Shown: piece by piece, positions 23,601 through 38,600 of the stretch
Position numbering within the stretch: the stretch's first letter is position 1
How the letters are laid out: every line of letters begins with the position of its first letter
Assembly (NCBI GenBank): GCA_027922465.2
Contig: BQMF02000222.1
Coordinates: forward strand, 372,001 to 436,000
Direction of reading: 5' to 3'
Length of the DNA: 64,000 bases
From: Turritopsis dohrnii
Taxonomy: Eukaryota; Cnidaria; Hydrozoa; Anthoathecata; Oceaniidae
The notes under the pieces: model-generated
The model's database searches: none
Told to the model about the DNA's origin: nothing
Seen by the model: only the letters and a program-made list of their open reading frames with translations
Translations under genes and position numbers: made by a program

Positions 23601-26600
23601 CAAAATCTATGATTTACTTTTAGTGCTTGTGATTTAGTAATTCTGTTAGGAAGATTGACAAGAAATTTAATATATATTGTGGAAATGATTCAACCTTTCC
23701 TAAATTTCAAAAACGTCATAGTCTTTCTTTTTTCATAATTCAGCTGATTTTGCAGAAATCCTTATGCCTGTAAGGGCATCTTGTTTTTCTTACTTCTATA
23801 TTAATATAAAGGCATTGATATTATCTTCAGGAATAAAAGTTATACACTGACTTAGGGTCAACAACTAAAAATCTATCAACCTTAATTTTATCTTGTCAAA
23901 AAACTGTTACTGACCTTGGGTAGGATAAATTTTTGAGTTCAGGATTCACATGACTGCAGTCTTGTCATTTTTGCGCGTGCGATTGCACGCGCACGGCCCC
24001 GCACACGCCTGAAAGTGTTATTTTCGGTTTGGGCGTGTTGCTTATCGCACGCCTCGATACAAAGATTGACACGTGCAAAAAAATTTTTTTTCCTTCTTCG
24101 TAATAAAATATTTCTGTTCGTTTTTTTCTTCGTTATTTTAATAAAAAAAACAGGTAAAGATCATAAAGATCATATGATTGACGTCAGTATTCTGTATTAC
24201 ATATTTATCATGTGTTGCGTATTAATCCTTTTGTTTCAAAATTCCGTTTCATAAATAATTAATTAGTTCACGCAATAAAGAAACTTCTTTAAAGCCGGAT
24301 CTCCACTAGACGAAAAAGTTCGCGCGAAGCGGTTTTTTTCGCGACGAAGAAATCGTCAAGTGGAGATCACTCTTACATCGTCTGTAAAAGAATATTAATA
24401 TTAACAGTATTAATAACAACAGTAGTGTATGTAAAAGTTTGGCGTGACCTAATAACTAAAGAACGTAAAAATTTTCCAAATCTATGTTTAGTCGCCGAGC
24501 TGATCTTGTGTATTGGTGGGTCAAATTCCTCTGTAGAGCGAGCCTTTAGCACTCTCACTACAATTCTTACGAATAGAAGACTTAAATTACAACATAAAAC
24601 TATCGAAGATATAATGATAATAAAGTTAAACCATAAAATTTGGACGAGCCAAGAAAAAGAAGAAATAATTGAAAATGCCTTAAAAATATTCCTTAGAAAA
24701 CGAAGAAAGAGAGTAGTAGACGGCGAGACGAAGGCTGATCGACGAAAATTATTCAACGACGAAATTGTAGATTTAAGTGATGATGAAACTGACAGCGATA
24801 ATAGCATAGACAGTAGTGATGATGAATTTAAAAAAGTTATATACTTTATTTATCTAAGTGTTATGTAATTTTCTTCTCGTTCCATTTTATTCAGTTCCAT
24901 AATATTCAGTTAGTAATGACCATAACCGATAATATCAAAATAAATTTTTGCTTTCAAAAAATGTTTTAATGACTTTTTTCTACCTCCATGGATGTTATTC
25001 ATATCAAATCAGAAATGCATTCAATAAATCATTTGCTTCAGACTAGCAGACAAACAAGTTAAACTGAGAGAGCCGAACTTAATTGTATTGACGCTCAGTC
25101 TCGTGTTTGGGGTTCACGAGTTAAAACGTCCCCCACCTGTCTGCTTCAAAACTTTGCATGCACGCAAATCAAGATTCCGTCCATTTAACTCCTTTCCTTC
25201 CATATCATTCCAGTTTGAAGGCTTGGGAACAGGGAGGGTGAATTTTTTAATTACAGCGACATAACTTAATAACTAATAATATGGCAACGAACAAAATCAT
25301 ATACGAATATTAGTCTTTCTCATGCAATTAACGAAAATTCCCTCCAATATCTTTTTTGCATAATGATTTTTACTAAGAAAATCAAGAATTTATGCACTAA
25401 AAATACGACAGCAAATAGCACGCCTGACCTCGATAATTACACTTTTGGGCGTGCGATAAATCGCACGCCTTGTTGTTTTTTCATTAACAAGACTGATGAC
25501 TGAACATATACCTACTTACACATAGAAATTACGAAGAACTTTAAGCAGGTTTCAAATTATACCATTTCTATTGTCATGACATTGTTAGTAGAAGTATCTG
25601 TTTGCTATTAAATCATAATGTGTTTTGAAAAAGGTGCTAAAGTAATAAGTACTCTTTATAATCCAGGTACGAAATTAGCTTGTCTGCACCCACAGCACCT
25701 GGGAGAAAGTTGGAAGACGAGACATTAACCTGGTTGAACCAAGGTTAGTAAAAATTTCTTCTTTTTATCACAAAATCGTTTAACCTATTATGATATTACA
25801 TTATTATAAGTAACAAAAAATAAACTGTTAGGTCTTGATGCTGGGTCAAAAAATTATGGTTCCTTTCATACAACCTTTGATGTTTTATTATATGTGACTG
25901 TCCATGGGAAAAAAATAACATTGATTTATAGATTAATCTATAATTACCTATATTATAGATTAGATTTTATCTATAATCTATGTATAGGTAAAATTTTATC
26001 TATATTATAGATTATAGATTATTATAGATTATCTATAATCTATAATCTATAACCTATAATCGATAATCTATAACCTATAATCGATAATCGATAATCGATA
26101 ATCTATAATCTATAACCTACGTTCGAAATCAATAATCTATAATGTATAACCTATAATAGAAAAACTTTACTCGATATCTATAATCGAGTAGTCCATGCGC
26201 TAATTTATGGGAAACTAGCGATAACAACTTTAATTACTTGCGAAAATTTGTTATCGCATAAAAGTTTCTTCGTTTTAGTTTGTTTATGTTTTCAATGCGC
26301 CATTTTTCGGGAGTAAAAACATGACCAGGGACGCAGGTTAATTTTTATTTCGCGAAATAATATTCTCGTTAATGGTGATGTGGCGTATATGTTACAGATA
26401 TTCGGCGATTTCTTGAAGAAACTTCAACCACGTTTTTTTCCGCCGCCATTTCCAACGCTCGAAGCGACGTATGCATGTGAATAGCAACTTCGCACCAGGC
26501 CTCTTGGATAAAACTCACGAAGTTTTTCCAAGAGGCCTGACGCAAATTAGTGCTTTTACAATCTTCACGCCAGGTCGGATGACAGTACAATGGAGTATTA

Positions 26601-29600
26601 TACGTTCCGACAGCTGAATAAAAATAAGCACTAGACTAATTTTTTAAGATTGACATCGATGTAGATTATAGGTTACATAGAACCTATTAATTAGATTATG
26701 ATTACTTGCTTCGAAAATTGACTCAAACTATTCACAAAACAAAAATAATTTGCGACTGCAGCACGCTTTTTCCCTCGATAGGCTCGAAAATTTCTCTTTC
26801 CCATTATATATATTTTACACCGCTACAAACTAATAAGAAAGAATTAAAAACTTTCTAAAAGAAGCATACATCGTTTGTATGTATTGTTGTGCAAAAAAGC
26901 TCATTAAATTATTCATCATGTTATGTTTGTTGTTTGACAAGGAAGAAAAAAAAGCACGTGTACATAAACATAACTGGTGTTCGTATGCATTGCACGGTAC
27001 TTCGAACATCTGCTTCGAACACTGTAATCTCAAGTGAGTTATAAAATACACTCGAGTACAATCGGGTGGTTTCTATTATTTGAAGCATATTTTAGTTTGG
27101 TTTTCAACAAACTGTCTTTTCAGTTTCCAAGTGAATGTGAACCAGGTCGCCATGTCTAATTTTATTAATCGACAGATGCCACCAGCGAAAGGTTATTTTT
27201 GTTCCTTAACATTTTAATATTGAAGTCTGTAAGGTAGAGAAAGATTAGTTTAATCAAAAAGAAAAGTTCTCATCTCTTTTTGATTAAACTTTACGCCCTG
27301 AAGATTATCTTCAAAAAAGATAAGTAATTACTTTCCCTTGCTAATCAAGAGTATGTTACGCTGGCGAAATTATCGTACAACGTTTTGAACTTTGTTACAC
27401 GTAACATTATGTCACAAATGACTGCTCTTTTAATGAACTAGACGTTTCTCCAAGAGGCCTGGCCGAAATAGATATACAATGTATTATAATTATAGCATGT
27501 TTAATGTGCCAACGGCATGATTCTCCTTACCGTAAGCATAACTAAGTGTCTATTTTTTTCAATGGTTTCGATGACGTTTCAAAATCTATAACCTGTAATA
27601 ACTATAGATTATCGATTATAGATTACCTATAATCTATAATCGATAATCTATAATCTATAATCGATAATCTATAATGCATAACTATAGATAACTATAGATT
27701 ATAGATTATAGATTATAGATTAGATTAATCTATAATTTCTATTGTTTTCTTACCTATAATCTATAATCTATAATCTATAATTTGAATGTTATTCTTTTCC
27801 CATGGACGGTCAAATATTATTATTATTATTAATATATTATACAAGTTTCTGGAAGTAGGCACATGGTGCCTTTAACACCAGGTTCAATCTTTGACGACTT
27901 GTCGAAATCGAGTTTGTCGGGAGGCTGTTGTTTCGACGAGATTCAGATTGATGTTGAACATGATACCAGCACTTTTCCATAATTTCTCGAGTCGACTTTT
28001 GAACGTATTAAGTGATGGTGCTTGCACAACTTCCGGTGGCAGGTTATTCCATTGTTCCGCAACTCGATTTTGAAATGAATATTTTTTAGCGCCTTTAAGG
28101 CACTTTTGTCGGGTAATCGTGAATTCGTGACGACGTAAATTGTGTTTTTGACTATCCTGAGATCGAAAGCGTAGAAAATTTCCAATAGCTTCTTTGTCAT
28201 AAAGGTCATGGGTGATCTTATACATCTCGATCATGTCGCCCCTATATCGACGATACTGCAGGGATGGAAGATCCTTGGGGCACTCCTGACGTTACAGGAA
28301 ATACATCGGATTTGTTTTGATTTACACAAACTTGTTGATATCGATCGGATAGAAAATCTCTGATCCAAGAGAGAACTGCACCTTGTAGTCCATAGTGACG
28401 CAAGACTTCAATTTGTCGACAATGGGGAACAGTATCAAACACTTTTTTAAAATCACAATATATGATATCAATCACACCTCCATTTTCAAGAATTTCTGTC
28501 CATTTATCTATAGTTTTGTTGAATAACAGGGATCTGTTTTTTGAACTGTAAGTAGTAGAAAACAATCCCGATGCTTTTAGTGACATTTTCATGCGAACCT
28601 GAATTAAGATATAATGACGTGTTTTTGGATTGTTTCACATTTGTTTATTTTGAAGTTGTATTTCAGCCTTCTTAGCGGAGGCCATCATCAGACTAACAAT
28701 TGTTACAAAAATTGACGTCAATGTCAATATAATGAGTTCTCTTACAGGTATGGAAACATTGGTTTCCAGAAATTTGTTGCGACGTATTGGTCATCATCTT
28801 GTTTAAGGCCTTGTTCATTACGTGGGGAAGTTTTGTGGAATTGGATTTCCAATACTTCTTGGTCGAATCTTTTATCTTCTAATTTTAGAACATTTACTGA
28901 TTCTCATACATATCCTTGGCTTCATGTTTTTGCGTGTTAGGAAACGCCAGAAGAGTCCCACTTGTCCTCGATCGACTTGGCGTGTTGTTTTAATTGTGTG
29001 GAGGTTTTTAGTTTTGTTTCGCCAATCTATTTTTTTCCGCATTTACAATCTATCTTGTAGACCCCGGGTGGCTATAGTTTGATAGTTTGCTTTTTGGACG
29101 TTAACAGCGTTTTCAAATTGATGTTGCTCTGAAAACTGCTTTGTATCCTTGTCACTTACCATATGAAACTAAAAACATGTTCAACGTATTATATTAGTTT
29201 TCACGCTTAATTGACAATGAAGGATAACTAAGGTTTTTAAGCAATTATTAGCTGTTGCTTGGGAGAATGACCACTGTTGCTAAGGTAATTTTGAAATTTC
29301 CTTCGTCGTATGAATTCATTTGTTCACCTGAAGAAAGAATATGAAAACGGATGTGGTACCAGCAAGGCTCGTTTTCGCATTATTCAATGAAATTAAAAAG
29401 CATCTTAGGTTCCAGCTCCCTTTACAACAACACAGTGAAAGCTTAAACCGGATTTCCACGAATGGAAATTTGCATAAGTTAAAATCACATTTTTTTTCAG
29501 CTGTGGTTGCACACTGCTGGTTAACTGGCATGGGCTAAGACACAATAAGAACAAGTATTTGGCCGAACTGGGGAATATCTAGGTGGTGCCTAAGTAAAAT

Positions 29601-32600
29601 CTAATAGTAAGTCAACAAGGACTGATTGTCAACAAGGACAGACGTCAACCAGGACGTATACGATAAGTCAACAAGCACTATCACACCAAGGAACTGTCAA
29701 CTAGGACAGGATTATGTTAATAGTACTGCTGTCATCAAGGACAGATAACGAATGACTAATATACTGCCTGTCAACAAGGACAGACAAACTCGTGACTTAA
29801 ATGATATAGCTGTCAACAAGGACAGACTGACTTAGACCAAAATATATTGCTGTCAACAAGGAGAGACAAGCTTACGACTATAACTGTCAACAAGGACAGT
29901 ATATCACTACACGAACTGGTAGCTGTCAACAAGGACAGACTATAACACACAAATATATATCCTACAATCGTCAACCAGGACGACCGGGCGTTGTCAACAA
30001 GGACAGACGCCCTAACACAACTACTTAAGGCTTAGCAAATGCACCCCCAGACATCCATTCTCTTCTAGAAACAAAAGATATATACAACTGTCTCCGCGCA
30101 TAAATACAACTATATCCACATTATAAACACTTGATACTCAAAATATAAATACAACCAAGATATATCATCGTAAAAATAAACCAAAAAACCTAAAGTACAA
30201 TCAACCCACCACAAAGGGAGGGAAGGGCGGGTGAAAATATATGACTGCCCTCGTGGTCGCTAATAAAAAACTGAGGCCATGTGCCTCATGCCATGTGTAT
30301 AAAAAACCTAACGACATAAGCGCGCATGCTCCTATCGGCCAGCATCGACTTTGGTCTAACACAAAATGGCAGACCGAGCATTAAAGGCAGCGCTCAGTGA
30401 ATTTGCCCGCCAGTTAACAAGGGTTAAGTAAACTTAACCACCACTGATTGCTAACATCTCATGACAAGACTTGATAGTGGTGGAGAGTAAAAGGATTCCC
30501 TGGCATATATTTTTAAGGTCATGCTTTGAAACATCTTAGTTTTTTTGTGATGGTTAATGAAAACAAATTGACACTGAATGAGGAATATTAACGTTTTTTT
30601 CAGAGAGAATGACCTGTTATGTTTTCATTAGATTAAGAAATAAGCAAAAGAAGCATTCTAAGGTATTTCTGTAGTTATTTTTTGCACAACTAGTATCGAA
30701 TTTGGGTGCCCAAATTCGAGGTGCCCAAACTTGGTATACCGTTGTCAATTTTGGCCTCTATTAACCCCTGCGTTGACTTGACACCCAACATTTCAGATGG
30801 TATTTTGACTTCATTGGCTACTGCATCATGTACATTTCAGGCCTCGAAATTTCAAACTTTCACGTAAACTATACTTCGTTTCCGTATTATATCAGTAGCG
30901 GAAACAATGGTTACCGATGTAGTTCATTAATAACTGTACCGCCATTTTGCTTCAAGGAAACGATTGTTTCCGTATATTGTTACTGAAAAGCGCCAGCTGA
31001 GTGACGAATGGAAGTTAAATGAGTTCGTTAAAGTTAAAGGTTGTTGTTTTCATTCGATTTGTCGTTATATTTCATTTTATGTCGTTATCATCTCAGTGAT
31101 TCAACTTTTTCATCTTCTATAAAGCAGAAATGGGTACTTTACAGAAATGGAAATTCGTTTCCCTAGATGATGCTATCACAGTAATGATGCGGTAACGAAA
31201 CGATCGTTACCGTGAAATTTCGAGGCCTGCGTTTGGGATTATGTTAAGTCTCAAAAAGAAATTTTTATTATCAAGTTTATTAGCCACTTCAAACATCCTG
31301 CTGCCAGTACTCTCACACATAACCTGATGACGTTTTCCACCTTTAATTTGACAAATCACACACAATTCTCTATCAAATACTATACTTTGCAATCTTAATC
31401 TCTTCTTAGGTTGTTCTATTGTATGTTTGACTTCAAAGTTTAATATTTTCATCAGTGGTATTCCTAGATCAAGTTTTTCTTTCAACCTCAATAATTTAGT
31501 TTTATTGGTAGCTTCTTTATAACATTCACTGTGGTAAGTTGCATGGCTATTCTTCAAATCCTCTAAACTAAAGTTAACAAGTTTTTTGTAAGATGCATCT
31601 CCGAATCTAACTCTCTCATTAATGGCATCTACCAGTTTCTTCAGTGTTTCCTCCTTTGGATTCTCCACAAGCTGCGGAAAGATCAATTCAGTACAATACT
31701 ATTAGCAACTTATATTAAACCCTGCATCATGTAAGCTGCTTTGCAAGAACAAATTTGTCTATCAGTCAGATTCCTATATAGTTTCGGTTTTTTAATTTTG
31801 ATTCAAGCTAAGAACAACCATGGAACAACTAAAAAGAAAGCTGTCACATCCTCACCTTTTTCTTGGACTGATCTTGCTGACATTATCATGCATTTTTAAA
31901 AATCCGTATTCATTATTATCTACATATAATTCTTTTTAGAAAAGCTAAGATATGGAACTTATGATATCCTTCAAAACAAATCTAATAACAGACAGACAAA
32001 TTTTTGTCACTACAAGTATCCTCTTTGTTTTGATAATTTTAATTTTATAATTTCAAACATTACACATAACACATTGTAAAGAGAACGAGCTGCATTGCAA
32101 GAGTTATTAAATAGCGCTTTCTGCGAGCAAAATAAAATTCCATACAAAACCATCAAATATTCATATTCAGAGATTAACGGGAGTCAGATCTAGCAGAAAG
32201 ACAAACAATACAGAAACATGGCAAGTTTACTTGAAAAATAAACCAATCTTCATTTACAGTATTTGATTAATTTATGGTTCCTAAAACATTATTTCACTTC
32301 AAAACATCGTTTTTCCTGTTCTTATATATATATTTAAATGCACGAACCCCCGGAAGCTACATTATGCCTTTCATTTTATGCTTGATAACGTCTTACGGAT
32401 TTCCTCAACTTTCGTTCTTCAACCTTATGATGAAAAACTGAAGGAAATAGGTATGTATTTTTATTTTAATGAAGGTGAGTATTTCAAAAGAGAACTTTTG
32501 CAATTCGTCAAGCATGCGTTGAAATGTTTTCATTTTTCTTTCCCTATATCCATCCTACACTCATCCTGTGTCCCAGGCTATTATCGGAATAAAGTTACAG

Positions 32601-35600
32601 AAGTCAATAAAAATCGCTAGAAATGGTGAACATACATCTTTATAAAAACAAAGATATAGACGTTTCCACAAGGAATAATCGAACAACTTAAAATGGAATT
32701 AAAGTGGACGGTTTCTACTCGGAGTAACTTTCAAAATAACTGATTGTATGTTTTATCTTTAACTGAATGAGAACCATGTAAAAAAGTTTTCGAACATCAG
32801 TGAAAAATACAATGTTGACATGTGTGTGCAACAAAAGATTAAATTTGCGTTAGATGTATCTTTCTTTGTGCAAAAATCAAATAAATATGCAACATCCAAG
32901 ATGTAAATGTAGTTATAACAACAAAAAAAAGCCTCAGCTGCCAACTATTGAAAAATAATTCGTAAACTGATCACTTGATAAGATTAAAACTCATATTATA
33001 AATAATGATCACGAGAAATAAGAAAAATTTTTTGTATAAGAGGCTGTTTATATGGAGGCGGGCTGGCTCGGTTAGCCGAGGTGATTTTCATCCTGTGTTC
33101 ATATGTGACATGTTCTGCGAAAAAGGGATTAGACGCTGGTCGTCGTCGACACGTCCACGAAAGATTATGGACGCTTGTGTGGACGCTGCATTCAACGTCG
33201 ACCAAAGTCGAAAAATGAAACTAAGCGTCGAGAGCAGCGACGAGAGCAGCGACGAGAGAGTCTAGAATTTTTATGAGCGTCGAGAGCAGCGACGAGAGAG
33301 TCTAAAATTTTCATGAGCGTCGAGAGCAGCGACGAGAGAGTCTAAAATTTTCATGAGCGTCCAGAGCAGCGACGAGAGAGTCTAAAATTTTCATGAGCGT
33401 CCAGAGCAGCGACGAGAGAGTCTAAAATTTTCATGAGCGTCCAGAGCAGCGACCAGAGCATCAACAAGTTATTGATTATTTTTTCATACTTTAAATTTCT
33501 ATTAGAGAACTATAATTTTGCATAATAATGTAGACTAGCCTATGCCCTATGCCTATCCAGTTTGACTAAACCGTAAAAAATAAAGTGAGTCTATAACACG
33601 CCGATGTTAATACCGGCAATAAGTGTAGATGTTGAAGTCGAGGGTTGGCAAAATTCATAATAAAATTCCCTGCTTTTGCTCAGTTCACCAGCTGTTATCT
33701 GTTAGTTCCGATACACTTATTGTTTTTCTTACAGATTTACCCTAAATTTTCTAGAAAAGTTTCTTAAGGGTTTCTTATTACAGTGAAATTTTGCCTTTAT
33801 TGAGGAATGTCAAAGAGACCAAACTTTTTATGATTTTTGTTGTAGCGCCTACACAAAAATTAATTAATAGTTTGCTTTAAAAAGATAAATGCTTCACAAT
33901 ATTCTTATCAATGAGGGGAAAATTTAGCTCACGAAATTTCTCAGTTTCTTAGAATAGAGTGAGCTTACTACAGTAGTTTCTCAGGTTTCCGAGCTCAAGC
34001 GAGTTTCTTATTTAAAAAAAATATTAAGTGTTTCGCTTCGCTGCATAGTTAAAGTTTAAACTTTTGCACTTTTTTTTTTCTTTAGTGCGATACAATCACA
34101 GAAGGGCTACGCGATTACAGAATAGTTGAATTAGAAATGAAGAAGTATAGACTGTTCATATATGATGTAGAAACTGTTTTATTTGTATAACTGAAATAAA
34201 ATGTTAGTTTTGTTATGAAAATGTAGTCAAGTTGCTTGTATACAATATCGTTAATATGAATAAATTTACTTCAGGTATTCCTTTTCAATAACATCGTTTT
34301 TCATATGTTGGAAATCCAGTAATTCAGAACTCTACTATCCTTTTGTTTGAATAGACGAATATTTAGCAATACTACACATATTTTAATAAGAAAATCGGTT
34401 TATAAGAAACCTAGAACAAAGTAATAATCTCAAATTTAAAAAACCTAGAACTATGAAGAAACGCCATATTTTCGTTTTACAGAGACGTTCAAGTTTACAT
34501 ATTTAATTTAAATGAACAAGCAGACATTCGAATTGAAATCCACACATTCGAAATCATATTCCATAACTTTTAGATGTTGTCTTCATACATTTAAAGTATT
34601 AAGGGGGATAAAAAGTTATTATAAACATAGAAAATAGATTGATGTAGCTGGGTAGGTAAGCGTCAAGAACCGTCCAGCAACGTCTTGAGGTCGACGCTGG
34701 TCGACTATATTCGACGGCAATTGACGTCAACAGGAGCGTCCATTAGAGTCAATTTTAGCGTCCTGAGCGACCAATGGTGTCGATTTATGCGTCCATCAGA
34801 GTCGACTTCGTCCGGGTATATAAGAGATCGAATCACCATTTTTTTTGCCTTCTTTTGTTATAATAAGCAACTGTAAGGCTCCTGCACGTGATTTTGACTG
34901 CAAAGATAGTAATCTTCTTTCTTAATTGCGTGCCTTGAAGTGAATCACTTCATTATGGAAAAAGAACACAACTGCAAGTACGGAATCTTTTCTATCAGAT
35001 GATAAAGACTGGACTGAGTCAGACAAATCGTAAGTACTTGCTATGACTGTCATGCTTATTTAACAGAATCGATCGTACAGCTGAAATTTGACACTTTTTC
35101 AAATCATATTCTTTTTGCTTTGATTTTAGAGATGTGGATACAATTGCTTCCATCTACAAGTCTGGCTGCGGATGCAAACTAGGACCCAAACAAACTAGCT
35201 GCATCAATTATTTCGATCAAGAATACGTGTTTGGTTATTTATCAAGCTGTCGAGAATTGAGGAAAGACGAACTTGACTTAGTCATACTAGGTCAATTGAG
35301 TGCATTATCGTGTTACAACCGCCACTCTAAATGTCAGAAAAGAAAAGCTATCACGACATCCTTTCAGCATGCCGGATATGTTATCTGCAAGAAAGCATTT
35401 TCAATGTTACATGGTTTGGGGAAAAAGCGATTAGAACATCTCCAACAACACTTTTCCATTAACGGACTTTCAACCCGCCAACATGGCAACGTAAAGCAAC
35501 TGCCGCATAATGCAACCACAAATGAACAAATTGCGGATGTGCGTGCTTATATACAAAACCATGGTGACGCGCACGGATTGTGCCTTCCAGGCAGAGTTCC

Positions 35601-38600
35601 AGGTCATCGAGATAACCTTGACGACACGCAACTTTTGCCATCGTTCCATTCTAAAGCATTCGTTCATCGGCAATATGAGCACGCATGCAACAAAAAAAAC
35701 ACCACCGCTGTATCGTACAAGATATTTCGCGAGCTTTGGGAATCGTTTTTGCCAAATATCGTAGCAATTAACCCACGCTCAGATGTTTGCGATACTTGTC
35801 AAAATAATAACAACTTAATTATAAAAACAACTAACGGTGACATAACGGAGAAAAGTTCAGCTCTTACGCAACAACAAGAACATTTGCTGAGGGTTGATAT
35901 CCAGACCCAAGACTATAAAATGAAAATTGAAGCTGCAAAAGCTAGTTACACCTCGGTGAATTGGGGCGAGCTTGGCTCAAACGCCCGACGACCATGCACC
36001 ATCGATGCTATTGGAATGTACTCGTTTGATTTTGCTGAGCAGGTACTAATGCCAAGCAACCCAGACCAACCCGGTGAAATATTTTTCAAAGTTCCACGTC
36101 GATGTGCTATTTTTGGTATCAACAACGAGGTTTTCAATAAACAAACCAGTTACGTAATTGATGAAGCCGTGTCTACTGGAAAGGGAGCTAATGTTGTCGT
36201 TAGTTACCTGCATCATTACCTGGAAAATTATGGTAATGGCGAAAAATCCATTCATCTGCAGGCTGATAATTGCCCCGGTCAGAATAAAAACAACATAGTA
36301 ATACAATACTTATGTTACCGTGTAGCCAACAACTTAAATGAGCGCATCAGTCTCAACTTTATGGAAAAAGGACATACCAAATTTTCGGTGGATCGTGGAT
36401 TTGGAATCTTTAAAAAACGCGTGAAGAGAACATTCGTTTCCTCTGTTTTTGACGTAGCAAGCGCCGTCAATGAATCAGGCATGTCAAACATAGCTCAACT
36501 TGTCGGTCTTCCAGACGGCACAGTGATTGTACCCGTATACGACTGGCAAAAAATTTTACGCCCTTACTTCCGCCCTATCCAAAACATTACATCAAATCAC
36601 CACTTCCGAGTAGACATGGCGAAACCTGGGACGGTGTTTACGAGAAAGTATGCCTTTTCGGACGAGATGGAAAATGTAATTTTGAAATCCAACATGCCGA
36701 AGGGGCAACCAGACATTATTGTTCCTCCAGGTCTGTCCGTAGAACGACGAGAGTATCTATATAATCACGTCAGAAAGTTTTGTAGACCTGGGACTGAAGA
36801 TTTATGTTGTCCAAAACCATGATTTAAATTGTAATACTTTTCAGTAATACGCTCAGACTGCTTTAAATATAATTTTGATAATTCACACGATTTATTTCAT
36901 AAATCCTGTTTGATCCATAGCTTAGCTATAACGCGGGGTTTAAACAGAATGCGGAAAGGTCTATTGGGTTATCACCCCCTTATAGAGCGACTAAACGAAT
37001 AGACATTGTTTAAACACTGTGCTAATGCCTTGTTATTAAGTTTCCCCTAGTTACTATGTTTTCTATTGTTTAATAAATTACGGTAAAATACACATTCAAA
37101 ATCTCTCTAAAAACAAACAGAACTAAAAACACGCCGCTATAAGCTTTCTTTTAATAGAGGTTGATTGAAGTGCTGAATTAACTGATTTTGACAACCATTC
37201 TTCTTTTTATTTCATTGACAAATAACTTGTCAAACGTCGATTAAACACAATTTCCAATGAGGACGTAGATGTACCAACATTCGATAAACAAGGGCGGGAA
37301 ATTTCGATCCGATTGAGTTGTATAAAAGACCAAACCAGAATCCGTGTCAATTAGTCTGGATAATCTTCTCAATCATCATGTCGTTGAACGATGGGCCGTG
37401 TGTAGATTACACATTTGCTACAGACAGAAAGAATAAGGTTTATTTTGAGTGGGTTTGTAATATCCTGCAAGACAATCCAGGCGTTGAAATTGTAGAAGAA
37501 GGGAAAGAGTATCTGCTGACATGGGGGAAAACCCTTAAACAATATAAGATCTTTATAAAGAAAAAATATGGTAGTAATGCGGAAAGAGAGCGTAAGTATT
37601 TCATTCGTGATTCATTTAACCTACATTAAGTGTGCAGAATTCACATTATTTCTGTATGAAAAAAAATTTTCTTTCTGTTTTTATAAAAGAAAACGTTGTT
37701 TTGAAAACCCTTAAACAATCAGGATAAAAAATAAAGATAAAAAGTACGCACTAATGCAGAAAGAGAGCGTAAATATAAATATTGTTTCATTAAAGTGCGC
37801 AGACTTAACATTTATCACGAAAAAAAAATGTTTTTTTACACTTTTTTTAAACAACATTGTTTTGATCAAGTTTCTTTGTTCTACGGATGCTATTGCATTG
37901 CATTGAACATTGCATTGCATACATTGTGCATTGCATACATTGTGTTTATGTTTTGAAAAACAGGTAGAAGGTATTTTCGTGAAAAAAAGAATATTACAGA
38001 AAGAAGTTATTTTTGAACCTTTTTCAGAAAAAAGTACCTAATCTGAAGGAAGTATTTTTTTTAAAAAAAAAAAATTTTTTTTGATGGATATTGCAATAAA
38101 AGAAAAAAAGATTAATAAGCTAATTTCATATACAAATAATGTGAATATTGCAAACCTGTGACTATTTAATGAATGAATGACTTCTCAATGACTTTTACGA
38201 TTTCTTAGGTGCGTTGAAAGAGACGGCAAAAGGGAGAAAAGATAAATACAAAGGATTAGCTGTTCCTGAAGAAACAGAGTGTAAGAAATTTTTTTTACCT
38301 CAGTTGATGCTAAGTAACTCCATAAATCTAACAAAGAAGGCATGTTGTTTTAGACATCCAATCTAAATCAAAAAAACATAAATTGTCATCAACACCAACA
38401 ATAGCTGAGACCTCAGGTGAGCACTGTTTATAATCTTAACTGCTTTGGAAAGGGTGAATATGAAAAATTTTTGGTTTTGTTAAACTTTGAAAAATTATAC
38501 CACAGAAAATTATTTTAGAAAATGAATCAGAGGAAATTGAAGCAACACAATGTAAGAAATAGCTCTTTTAGTCTTAACTACAATTCATTCATATCTGAAC

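Larger units (their letters stand above)
23957..25495. mobile_element. hAT element remnant with ATGACTG duplication
   Basis: Ends CAGTCTTGTCATTTTT and the inverse of TTAACAAGACTG are flanked by ATGACTG (23950-23956 and 25496-25502). Subterminal GCGTGCGATTGCACGC palindromes match the style of the MITE at 16033-16939. It retains only the C-terminal end of a transposase gene and carries a 71-bp hairpin insertion at 24298-24368. Confidence 0.7.

Noticed and set aside
24373..24807. 144-codon - strand frame
   Set aside because: It is antisense to the hAT dimerisation domain, which has clear family motifs.
29611..30004. CRISPR-like look: short repeats separated by unique spacers
   Set aside because: Repeats are only 12-16 bp and variable, spacers range from 4 to 36 bp, and the setting is an animal intron without cas genes.
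30366..30431. 21-codon frame MADRALKAALSE... as a gene start
   Set aside because: No continuation, splice donor or family match.
35134..35136. GTG as the start codon of the transposase
   Set aside because: A splice acceptor immediately precedes it and an in-phase upstream exon exists; the frame simply opens there.
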